A DNA stretch of 64,000 nucleotides from Closterium sp. Naga37s-1 (Eukaryota > Streptophyta > Zygnematophyceae > Desmidiales > Closteriaceae): NCBI GenBank assembly GCA_947471745.1, contig CANJKZ010000775.1, positions 484,145 through 548,144 of the forward strand. Reading direction: 5' to 3'. The notes beneath the pieces were generated by a model. The model made no database searches. It was not told the origin of the DNA and was given only the letters and a program-made list of their open reading frames with translations. A program made the position numbers and the translations under genes. Below, in pieces: positions 11,301-20,388 of this stretch (position 1 is the stretch's first letter; every line of letters begins with the position of its first letter).

Positions 11301-13475
11301 TCACAGTTACAGCCTGCCTCGCCACTTCCTAGTCCTTCTCCCTACACTGGTTCCACAGGAGGTCTTACGGAGCGTCGTGAGCCTGAGTCTCGTCCTGTGT
11401 CGCCTGAGTCTCGTTCTGCGTCACCTGTTTGTGCTGCTCGCACTGGTCATCGTGTCCCGCGTCAGCGTCCTCCTCCTGTCCCAGGCACTCACCAGATGAC
11501 GCTTCGTCTCTCCACTGCTCCACAGCGTGTCCCTCTGCCTTCTCCTCCTTCGTCCTCTCTTCCTGCCCTTGGTGACCCGGAGTCTGACTCTCTTCGTGCT
11601 GCTAGTCCTACTGTCACGCGCCTCCTGGCCACTGCTGTCACTGACCCTTCCTTTGAGTAATCTGCTGTGTCTGCCTTAGTTGCTGAGCTTGTCGACTTTG
11701 CTGCTCACTGTCGTCTAGACTACGCTGCCAGTCTTGTTGCTGAGTCTGAGTCTGTCTGTCCTCCGTCCGTCGGGGGTGAGTGTGCTCTTGGCACGGACGT
11801 CCTTGAGGACAGGCAGGAGGAGTTTGAGTGCTTTGCCGCTGCTGTACCTCATCTCGTGTCCATGCTGATTGCACCTGAGGGAGACCCGGATGCACCAGAC
11901 ATCCCGACCCCGCGCTCTTACGCTGACGCGATCGCGGGTGAGTACTCCTCTCAGTGGCAGTCAGCCATGGACGCAGAGATGGCATCCTGGAAGTCCACTG
12001 GCACTTACGTCGACGAGGTTCCCCCTCCTGGGGCGAACATCGTCAGTGGCATGTGGATTTTCAGGGTGAAGCGGCCGCCAGGTTCTCCGCCTGTCTTCAA
12101 GGCTCGTTACGTTGCTCGAGGCTTCAGTCAGCGAGAGGGAGTAGACTTCTTCCAGACCTTCTCCCCCACCCCGATGATGACTACTCTTCGGGTGCTACTG
12201 CACGTTGCCGCTCAGCGTGACTACGAGCTTCACTCTCTTGACTTCAGCACAGCTTTCTTGCAGGGCAGCCTGCACGAGGAGATCTGGCTGCGCCGCCCTC
12301 CTGGCTTCACTGGGTCGTTCCCTCCTGGTACCCAGTGGAGCCTCCGGCGGCCGGTCTACGGTCTCCGCCAGGCACCACGTGAGTGGCACGACACACTGAG
12401 GACTACACTTGCGGCTCTTGGGTTCGCGCCTTCTACTGCTGACCCGTCGCTGTTTCTGCGCACCGACACTTCGCTGCCGCCGTTCTACATCCTCGTGTAC
12501 GTCGACGACTTGGTCTTTGCCACTGCTGACACTGAGGCTCTCGCCCACGTGAAGTTGGAGCTGCAGAAGAGACACACGTGCACAGACCTGGGTGAACTGC
12601 GCAGCTACCTTGGCTTGCAGATCACCCAGGACAGAGCACGCCGCACCATCACACTGACTCAGTCACACATGGTGCAGCATGTCCTTCAGCGCTTCGGCTT
12701 CACCTGGTCCTCGGCACATGCCACTCCTCTGGCTACAGGTCACTCGCTCTCAGCTCCACCTTCGGACGAGTCCGTAGAGCCGAGTTGTCCTTACCCAGAG
12801 CTAGTTGGCTGCCTCATGTACCTGATGACTTGCACTCGTCCTGACCTCGCGTACCCTCTTGGCCTTCTGGCTCGCTACGTGGCTCTTGGTCGGCACCGAA
12901 AGGTGCACATGGATGCTGCTAAGAGGGTACTGCGCTACTTGTGCAGTACATCAGGCATGGGGCTCGTGCTTGGAGGGAGGAGCTCAGTTGTTCTCACTGG
13001 GCACTCAAACGCTTCTTGGGTTGACGACCAGGCTACTCTGCAGTCGTCACAGGGTTACACCTTCAGCCTTGGCTCTGGTTCAGTTTCTTGGCGTTCTACA
13101 CGCTCGTCTTCAGTTCTCAGCTCCAGTTGTGAGGCTGAGATCTACGCCACAGCCATGGCTGCACAGGAGTTACGCTGGCTCACCTACCTGCTGACTGACT
13201 TGGGAGAGCGGCCTCGTTCTCCTCCAGTGCTGTACGTCGACAACAAGGCTACCATCGCCTTGTGTGAGGAGCACAGACTGGAGCACAGAACGAAGCACAT
13301 CGCTCTGCGTTACTTCCTGGCTCGAGAGTTGCAGCAGCGTGGTCAGCTTCGTCTGCGTTACGTGGCCACTCGGGCCAACACTGCTGATATATTCACCAAG
13401 GCACTTCAGTCTGGTGATCATCAGCGTTTCTGCACTATGCTAGGGCTTGTGCCCACCTTTCCTCACTTGCTGTAG
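8307..13475 (+). pseudogene. copia gag-pol polyprotein with two in-frame stops (element 2)
   Basis: A single frame runs from ATG 8307 to TAG 13473-13475 but is broken by TAG at 9141-9143 (CAG in element 3) and TAA at 11658-11660. Domains in order: gag with two SPQQLREWY-type motifs and CELPSHTESHC, a degenerate knuckle; protease LDSGASRCFF with DSG at 8931-8939; GAG-pre-integrase WHHRLGHPS; integrase with D at 9567, D at 9774 and E at 9882 (35 residues between the last two); a long Gly/Ala-rich linker with two more LREWY motifs; RT with YVDD at 12498-12509; RNase H. In RNase H the usual HSDASW reads HSNASW (AAC at 13008), losing a conserved acidic residue. The true gag start may lie upstream in the missing or GC-rich part. 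Confidence 0.92.
10430..11200 (+). repeat. Gly/Ala-rich linker-coding low-complexity tract (element 2)
   Basis: Degenerate GGTGCTGGAGCTGCTGGA-like repeats encode a long Gly-Ala-rich stretch between integrase and RT, beginning with GGAETGGAEPGG-type repeats and ending before RPRPYFVPLLQQVLGQ. The match in element 3 (about 17455-18100) differs in length and order, as expected for a slippage-prone tract. Confidence 0.8.
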
Positions 13476-13701
13476 GCTTTGCTTGTACTGTGATCTATAT
13501 ATATACCTGCATGCTTGCTTTGCTAGGTAGAGATCACTGTGCTGTTTGTGTTGCATATATGCCTCTGCATGTGAACTGGCCTTGTGGCCCTTTGCTTGTG
13601 CTCAGAGTGTGTGGTGACGATGTGATCCACCCTGAGCTTGCTTTGCCTTCCTTGACTGGTCTTGTGACCCCTTGCTCTCCCCCACTTTGCCTATGGGGGT
13701 G
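13476..13701 (+). other. 3' untranslated region and polypurine tract of element 2
   Basis: Noncoding tail after the pol stop, collinear with 20042-20258, ending in CTATGGGGGTG directly before the LTR. No gene seen. Confidence 0.7.
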
Positions 13702-13839
13702 TGTCAAATGTTATATCTACTACAGTTTGTTTAGGCTGTAGTGGGGTAGATACTATGGGGTACAGTAAGTTTAGGGTTTCCTACTTGTACCCAACTCTTC
13801 CTAGTTCAATCACTCTTGTTGATTCTGACAATTCTGACA
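13702..13839 (+). repeat. Shared LTR between elements 2 and 3 (138 bp)
   Basis: Starts TGTCAAATGT after a polypurine tract, so it is a 3' LTR. It ends TTCTGACA directly before a primer-binding site, so it is also a 5' LTR. A 9-base tandem duplication of ATTCTGACA at the right end makes it longer than the 130-bp LTR at 20259-20388; a few substitutions and a one-base indel separate the two. Confidence 0.9.
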
Positions 13840-13853
13840 TGGTATCACGAGCC
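13840..13853 (+). other. Primer-binding site of element 3, variant
   Basis: TGGTATCACGAGCC directly follows the LTR. Compared with TGGTATCAGAGC it has one extra C after TGGTATCA, which should weaken pairing with initiator tRNA-Met beyond eight bases. Confidence 0.78.
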
Positions 13854-13912
13854 TAGGTTGCCACCTAGGACCGCTTACTACTACGGGTCCACTATTCCGC
13901 TAGAAGCTCCCT

Positions 13913-15290
13913 CGTGCGCCCTACCTTACGTGCGCCCTCATGCGCCTTTCTCTGCTCGTGCGCCCTCGTGCGCCTTTTTCTGCTAGTGCGCCCTCGCGCG
14001 CCCCGCTCTTTGTTCTGCCCGCGCGCCGTCCTGCAGCCCTCGCGCTGCCTCCTGCTGCCCTAGGTCAGTGCGCCGCCCCTGCAAGCTAGTAAGGCCCTCG
14101 AGCCGCCCCTGCAGGTCCGGCAGGCCCCCGAGCCGCCTTTGCAGACCCGTCAGGCCCCCAAGCCGCCTCTGCAGGCCCGTCAGGCCCGAGAGCCGCCCCT
14201 GCAGGCCCGTCAGGTCGGCGCGCTGCCCCTGCAGGACCACGCCGCCCGCGAGCAGCCTCTGCCCGACCGCGCGCCGCCCCTGCAGGCCCTCGCCGCCCGC
14301 ACGCAGCCTCTGCAGGCCCGTCTGGCCAGCGCGCGACCCCGTCAGGTCGCTGTCGCGGCCTCGTCAGGCCGCAGTCGCGACCCCGCCTTGTCGCTGACGC
14401 GGCCCCACCCTACCGCGGTCGCGGCCCCGCCCTGCCGCCGACGCGGACGCGGCCCCGCCCTGCCGTGACGCGGCCCCGCCAGCCCTGCAGCTGACGCGGC
14501 CGCGCCCTACTGCTGATGCGGCCGCGCCCTTCTGCTGACGCGACCGCGCCCTGCTACTGACGCGGCCGCGCCCAGCTGCCCGCCGCTTCGCCCTGCCCGC
14601 GGCGTCGCCCCTGCCCGCCGCGTCGCCCTGCCCGCCGCGTCGCCCCTGCCCGCGGCGTCGCCCCTGCCCACTGCGTCGCCCTGCCCGCCGCGTCGCCCCT
14701 GCCCGCGGCGTCGCCCCTGCCCGCCGCGTCGCCCTGCCCTACCCCGCGCCTGGCCCCTGGAGCAGCCGCCCCTGGAGCAGCCGCCCCTGCAGCAGCCGCC
14801 CCTGGCCCCTGGAGCAGCCGCCACTGCAGCAGCCGCCCCTGGCCCCTGGAGCAGCCGCACCTGCAGCCGCCCCTGGCCCCTGGAGCGGCCGCCCCTGCAG
14901 CAGCCGCCCCTGGCCACTGGAGCAGCCGCCACTGCAGGAGCCGCCCCTGGCCCCTGGAGCAGCCGCCCCTGGAGCAGCCGCCACTGCAGCAGCCGCCCCT
15001 GGCCCCTGGAGCAGCCGCCCCTGCAGCAGCGACCGTCGCGGCCCTGTCCCTGCCCTGCACCAGCTGCCGTCGCAGCCCGGTCCCACCCTGCAGCAACTGC
15101 CGCGGAGCTCCCTGCCGCGGTCGCGGCCCCGCCCTGCCGCTGTAGCGGCCACGCAGTCGCCTCCGACGTGCGCCTGCCCTTCCCACCACTGGTGAGCACT
15201 GCCCTGCCCGTGCTGCTACTGCTGTTACTACTGCTACTACTGCTACTGCTGCTCCTGGTGCTACTGCTTCTCCTGCTGCTCTTGGCGTGG
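13913..15290 (+). repeat. GC-rich leader/gag-N-terminal tandem repeats (element 3)
   Basis: About 1.4 kb of very GC-rich simple tandem sequence in three styles. At 14080-14340 there are ~30-bp units around CCGCCCCTGCAGGCCCGTCAGG. At 14580-14745 there are units around CCTGCCCGCCGCGTCGCC. At 14750-15030 there are 15-22-bp units around CCCCTGGAGCAGCCGCC. Long open frames exist on both strands, as expected from composition. A plus-strand frame at 14091-14468 reads PPLQARQA-like repeats and might be remains of a gag N-terminus, but it is not in frame with the gag starting at 15295. I do not call a gene. Confidence 0.75.
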
Positions 15291-15294
15291 CCAG

Positions 15295-18200
15295 ATGCAG
15301 CTCCAGGGCCGTCCGCGTGTGTCCCTCACGCCCCAGCAGCTTCGTGAGTGGTACGCCAGTTGGGGTTGTCGGGGTGGCCGTAGTGGGAGTCGTCCTACAG
15401 TGAGTAGTTCGGGAGTTTCTTGTAGTGGCCCGGTGCCGCAGCAGCGTCATCCGCGCGAGACTCTTTCGCCCCAACAGCTTCGTGAGTGGTACGCTCAGAG
15501 TAGAGGTTCGCTGAGCACTGCTCGCTGCCCGTACGTTATTAGCACGGGTGTCCGGACTGGTCAGCCTTGCGGGACGCGTGGTCACACAGAGTCCCGCTGC
15601 TTCGCCCGTCTGAGCGACGCTTGGCGTACAGAGTTTGGCGGCGACGCTGAGCTCCCCGACTGGGTGGATCTGCTTAGGCAGAGGTTAGATATCTTTGCTC
15701 TCGACCATGATGCTATTCTCACTGCAATGTATGCATTGTCTACTAGTGCCGAGGGAGCCTGTCACCTGTGTGTGCCGCCTGACCCCGGTATCCAGTCTGC
15801 TGCTCCAGGTGCCGGTGAGGCTGCCGCTTTAGGTGCTAGTGCGTCTGCTGCCCCTGGTCCTGGTGAGGCTGCTGCTCTAGGTGCAGGTGTGTCTGCTACT
15901 TCAGGTGCTTGTGAGTCTGCGCCTTCAGGTACTGCGTCTACTGAGGCACTGCACACCTTCACACTGGACTCAGGTGCTTCCCGCTGTTTCTTTCGCGACC
16001 GCACTGCCCTCGAGCAGCTCCCTAGGCCGGTTGCTGTCTCCCTGGCTGACCCCTCAGGGGGTCCGGTCCTTGCGACCTTCACCACTGCCCTCCCTTGTCC
16101 TGCTGTCCCGTCCGGCACACTGTCGGGCCTTTACCTCCCCTCGTTCTCTACGAACTTGGTGGCGGGTTCCGCGCTCCAGGACGCGGGTGTTCACCAGTTC
16201 ACCCCTGCCTACGAGCGTGTGACACACTGCACGTGTGCCCAGACGGGTCGTCACCTAACTACCTTCACTCGACAGCCGGGGTCGGACTTGTACATACTGA
16301 CCACTAAGTCCCCTCAGGTAGCGGCGTCTGCGTCTGCGTCAGGTCAGTTGTCCGCCCCCTACTCGTGTCACACCCTGTCGCACCGGACGGTCCTCTGGCA
16401 CCACCGCCTTGGTCACCCTTCGATGCAGCGCCTTCGTGGCATGCACTCTCGCTTCCTTGTCTCTGGTCTCCCCAGGTCACTGCCTCCCCTGCCACCGTCC
16501 CCTGCCCCTCCCTGCCTTCCCTGTGTCGAGGGGCGGCAGCGTGCCACCCCTCACTCCTCTGAGTTCCCCCCGACAGAGGCTCCTCTGCAGACCCTTCACA
16601 TGGACGTGTGGGGCCCAGCCCGCGTCCGTGGACAGGGCGGAGAGCACTACTTCCTGCCGGTAGTTGACGACTACACGCGTTACACCACGGTCTTCCCCTT
16701 GCGCACCAAGGGAGAGGTCCCTGCTGTCTTGATCCCTTGGATTTGCGCTACCCGTCTCCAGCTGGAGAGGCGCTTTCATACGGACCTTCCCGTCCTGCGA
16801 CTGCACTCTGACAGAGGTGGTGAGTTTTCCTCCGGCCTCTTGGAGGCCTTCTGTCAGGGGGAGGGCATTGAGCAGACGTTCACGCTTCCGGCCTCTCCTC
16901 AGCAGAATGGGGTTGCTGAGCGCCGCATTGGCTTGGTCATGGAGGTCGCTCGTACCTCCTTGGTCCATGCGGCTGCCCCCCATTTTCTGTGGCCGTTTGC
17001 GGTCCGGTACGCCGCGCATCAGCTCAACCTCTGGCCCCGTGTCTCCGTTCCGGAGACCTCGCCAACACTGCGTTGGACAAGAGAGGTTGGCGATGCGTCT
17101 GTGTTCCGGGTCTGGGGATCTCATGCCTTTGTCCGCGATACGTCCGCGGACAAGCTCTCCTCCTGCGCCGTTCCTTGTGTCTTCCTGGGCTTTGTCCCTG
17201 ACGCGCCTGGCTGGCAGTTTTACCACCCCACCTCGCGCCGTGTCTTCCCCTCTCAGGACGTCACGTTTGACGAGTCGGTCCCCTTTTACCGTCTCTTCCC
17301 CTACCGCACTGCTCCGCTCCCCCCTCCGCCGCTCTTCCTCACGCCAGGTGCTGCTTCGGTAGACCCCCCGCCACCCCAGGGTCCTGCTCCCTCAGGTGTT
17401 TCCCAGGTAGACCCGGTCGAGCCTGTCGAGGTAGCTGTCGACTCTGGTCCTGCGCGAGGTGCTGAGCGTGCTGAGCCTGACCGTGCTGAGCCTGGTGGTG
17501 CTGGGTCTGGGGGTACGGAGACTAGGGGTGCTGAGCCTGTGGGTGCGAAGACTGGGGGTGCTGAGCCTGGGGGTGCGGAGACTGCAGGTGCTGTGCCTGG
17601 GGGTGCTGAGCCTGGAGGTCCTGAGCCTGGGGGTGCTGCGCCTGGGGGCGCTCTCTCTTCCCAGCAGCTGCGTGAGTGGTACTCTCGGTACTGTTGCCGC
17701 CGCCGTGGTGCTGTGGGCGCTGAAGGTGCTACTGGGGCTGGAGCTGAGAGCGCTGGGCCTACTGGAGTTGGTGTAGCTGCTGACCCTGGGGTTGGCACTG
17801 GAGGTGCTGGAGCCACTGGTCCTGGAGGTGCTCGTACTGGCGGTTCTGGAGCTGCTGGGACTGGAGGTGCTACTGGAGTTGCTGGAGGTGCTACTGGTAC
17901 TGGGGCTGGTGGTGCTGCCATGGCTGGAGCTGGAGGCACTGACGCTCGTCCTCCTACAAGTGCTGGAGCCGACGGTGAGGCTGGAGCTGGTGCTACTGGA
18001 GGTACTGGAGTTGGCACTACTGGAGCTGCTGGTGGTGATGCAGGAGTTGGAGCTGCTGCTGGGGGTTCTGGTGCTGTCTCTGCTGGTTCTGAGGGCACTC
18101 CACGGCTGCGGCCGTACTTCGTTCCGCTCCTTCAGCAGGTTCTTGGTCAGCCGCCTCCTCCTTGTCCTGCTCCCTCCTTAGAGTGTCCTCCGCCTGTCCC

Positions 18201-20041
18201 GTCGCAGTCACAGTTACAGCCTGCCTTGCCACTTCCTGGTCCTTCTCCCTACACTGGTCCGACAGGAGGTCTTACGGAGCGTCGTGAGCCTGAGTCTCGT
18301 CCTGTGTCGCCTGCGTCTCGTTCTGCATCACCTGTTCGTGCTGCTCGCACTAGTCGTCGTGTCCCGCGTCAGCGTCCTCCTGCTGTCCCAAGCACTCCTC
18401 CTTGAGGACAGGCAGGAGGAGTTTGAGTGCTTTGCCGCTGCTGTACCTCATCTCGTGTCCATGCTGATTGCACCTGAGGGAGACCCGGATGCACCAGACA
18501 TCCCGACCCCGCTCTCTTACGCTGAGGCGATCGAGGGTGAGTACCCCTCTCAGTGGCAAACAGCCATGGACGCAGAGATGGCATCCTGGAAGTCCACTGG
18601 CACTTACGTCGACGAGGTTCCCCCTCCTGGGGCGAACATCGTCAGTGGCATGTGGATTTTCAGGGTGAAGCAGCCGCCTGGTTCTCCGCCTGTCTTCAAG
18701 GCTCGTTACGTTGCTCGAGGCTTCAGTCAGCGAGAGGGAGTAGACTTCTTCCAGACCTTCTCCCCCACCCCGAAGATGACTACTCTTCGGGTGCTACTGC
18801 ACGTTGCCGCTCAGCGTGACTACGAGCTTCACTCTCTTGACTTCAGCACAGCTTTCTTGCAGGGCAGCCTGCACGAGGAGATCTGGCTGCGCCGCCCTCC
18901 TGGCTTCACTGGGTCGTTCCCTCCTGGTACCCAGTGGAGCCTCTGGCGGCCGGTCTACGGTCTCCGCCAGGCGCCACGTGAGTGGCACGACACACTGAGG
19001 ACTACACTTGCGGCTCTTGGGTTCGCGCCTTCTACTGCTGACCCGTCGCTGTTTCTGCGCACCGACACTTCGCTGCCGCCGTTCTACATCCTCGTGTACG
19101 TAGACGACTTGGTCTTTGCCACTGCTGACACTGAGGCTCTCGCCCTGGTGAAGTCGGAGCTGCAGAAGAGACACACGTGCACAGACCTGGGTGAACTGCG
19201 CAGCTACCTTGGCTTGTAGATCACCCGGGACAGAGCACGGCGCACCATCACCCTGACTCAGTCACACATGGTGCAGCAGGTCCTTCAGCGCTTCGGCTTC
19301 ACCTGGTCCTCGGCACAGGCCACTCCTCTGGCTACAGGTCACTCGCTCTCAGCTCCACCTTCGGACAAGTCCGTAGAGCCGAGTGGTCCTTACCCAGAGC
19401 TAGTTGGCTGCCTCATGTACCTGATGACTTGCACTCGTCCTGACCTCGCGTACCCTCTTGGCCTTCTGGCTCGCTACGTGGCTCTTGGTCGGCACCGAAA
19501 GGTGCACATGGATGCTGCTAAGAGGGTACTGCGCTACTTGTGCAGTACATTAGGCATGGGGCTCGTGCTTGGAGGGAGGAGCTCAGTTGTTCTCACTGGG
19601 CACTCAGACGCTTCTTGGGTTGATGACCAGGCTACTCAGCGGTCGTCACAGGGTTACACCTTCAGCTTTGGCTCTGGTTCAGTTTCTTGGCGTTCTACAC
19701 GCTTGTCTTCAGTTCTCAGCTCCAGTTGGGAGGCTGAGATCTACGCCACAGCCATGGCTGCACAGGAGTTACGCTGGCTCACCTACCTGCTGACGGACTT
19801 GGGAGAGCGGCCTCGTTCTCCTCCAGTGCTGTACGTCGACAACAAGGCTACCATTGCCTTGTGTGAGGAGCACAGACTGGAGCACAGAACGAAGCACATC
19901 GCTCTGCGTTACTTCCTGGCTCGAGAGTTGCAGCAGCGTGGTCAGCTTCGTCTTGCTCACGTGGCCACTCGGGCCAACACTGCTGATATATTCACATGCA
20001 CTATGATAGGGCTTGTTCCCACTTTTCCTCACTTGCTGTAG
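15295..20041 (+). pseudogene. copia gag-pol polyprotein, frameshifted and interrupted (element 3)
   Basis: The first 1036 codons (15295-18405) are open. They hold gag with two QQLREWY motifs and CGTRGHTESRC (C-x4-H-x4-C, lacking the first knuckle Cys); protease DSG at residues 225-227; GAG-pre-integrase HH at 369-370; integrase triad D437, D506, E542 (35 residues between the last two); and a Gly/Ala-rich linker with a third LREWY motif. A 308-bp deletion near 18397-18401, relative to element 2, shifts the frame and ends the product at TGA 18403-18405. RT and RNase H continue in another frame with YVDD at 19097. They are then stopped by TAG at 19217-19219 (CAG in element 2) and lack 33 bp near 19995 that encode KALQSGDHQRF in element 2. 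TGG at 19727 replaces the conserved Cys of SSSCEAEIYA. Gag to integrase might still be made; a full polyprotein cannot. Confidence 0.92.
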
Positions 20042-20258
20042 GCTTTGCTTGTACTGTGATCTATATATCTGCTTGCTCTGCTAGGTAGAGATCACTGTGA
20101 TGTTTGTGTTGCATATATGCCTCTGCATGTGAACTGGAATTTTGGCCCTCTGCTTGTGCTCAGTGTGTGTGGTGACGTTGTAATCCACCCTGGCTTGCTT
20201 TGCTTTTCTTGACTGGTCTTGTGACCCCTTGCTCTCCCCCACTTTGCCTATGGGGGTG
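20042..20258 (+). other. 3' untranslated region and polypurine tract of element 3
   Basis: Noncoding tail collinear with 13476-13701, ending TATGGGGGTG before the LTR. No gene seen. Confidence 0.68.
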
Positions 20259-20388
20259 TGTCAAATGTCATATCTGCTACAGTTTGTTTAGGCTGTAGTG
20301 GGGTAGATACTATGGGGTACAGTAAGTTTAGGGTTTCCTACTTGTACCCAACTCTTTCCTAGTCCAATGACTCTTGTTCATTCTGACA
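20259..20388 (+). repeat. 3' LTR of element 3 (130 bp)
   Basis: TGTCAAATGT...TTCTGACA, the same family as 13702-13839. The 31-bp satellite starts at the next base (ATAGCAAGAACAAGGGCC). Confidence 0.92.

Larger units (their letters stand above)
8118..13839 (+). mobile_element. Family-1 copia element 2, 5'-truncated, sharing its 3' LTR with element 3
   Basis: At 8118 the satellite meets sequence matching element 3 from about 15082 on (CAACTGCCGCGGAGCTCCC), so the 5' LTR, primer site and start of the leader are missing. The rest is collinear with element 3: gag, protease, integrase, Gly/Ala-rich linker, RT, RNase H, a G-rich tract and an LTR. That LTR is followed at once by a primer-binding site and so also serves as the 5' LTR of element 3. 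The polyprotein has two in-frame stops and an RNase H Asp-to-Asn change, so this copy is inactive. Confidence 0.9.
13702..20388 (+). mobile_element. Family-1 copia element 3, both LTRs, degraded coding region
   Basis: A 6687-bp element bounded by LTRs at 13702-13839 and 20259-20388. It keeps a primer-binding site, a long GC-rich leader, gag-pol and a polypurine tract. The coding region carries a 308-bp deletion, a TAG, a 33-bp deletion and a Cys-to-Trp change. No target duplication can be tested on the left, where it runs into element 2; on the right it abuts the 31-bp satellite. Confidence 0.9.

Noticed and set aside
13768..13782. Plant telomere repeat (TTTAGGG) near the family-1 LTR
   Set aside because: A single TTTAGGG heptamer inside the LTR, also present in the LTR at 20259; there is no tandem run.
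14507..15585. Minus-strand frames of 230 and 343 codons across the GC-rich leader of element 3
   Set aside because: Low-complexity Gly/Ala/Arg translations of GC-rich tandem repeats, antisense to a copia leader and gag; composition alone keeps them open.
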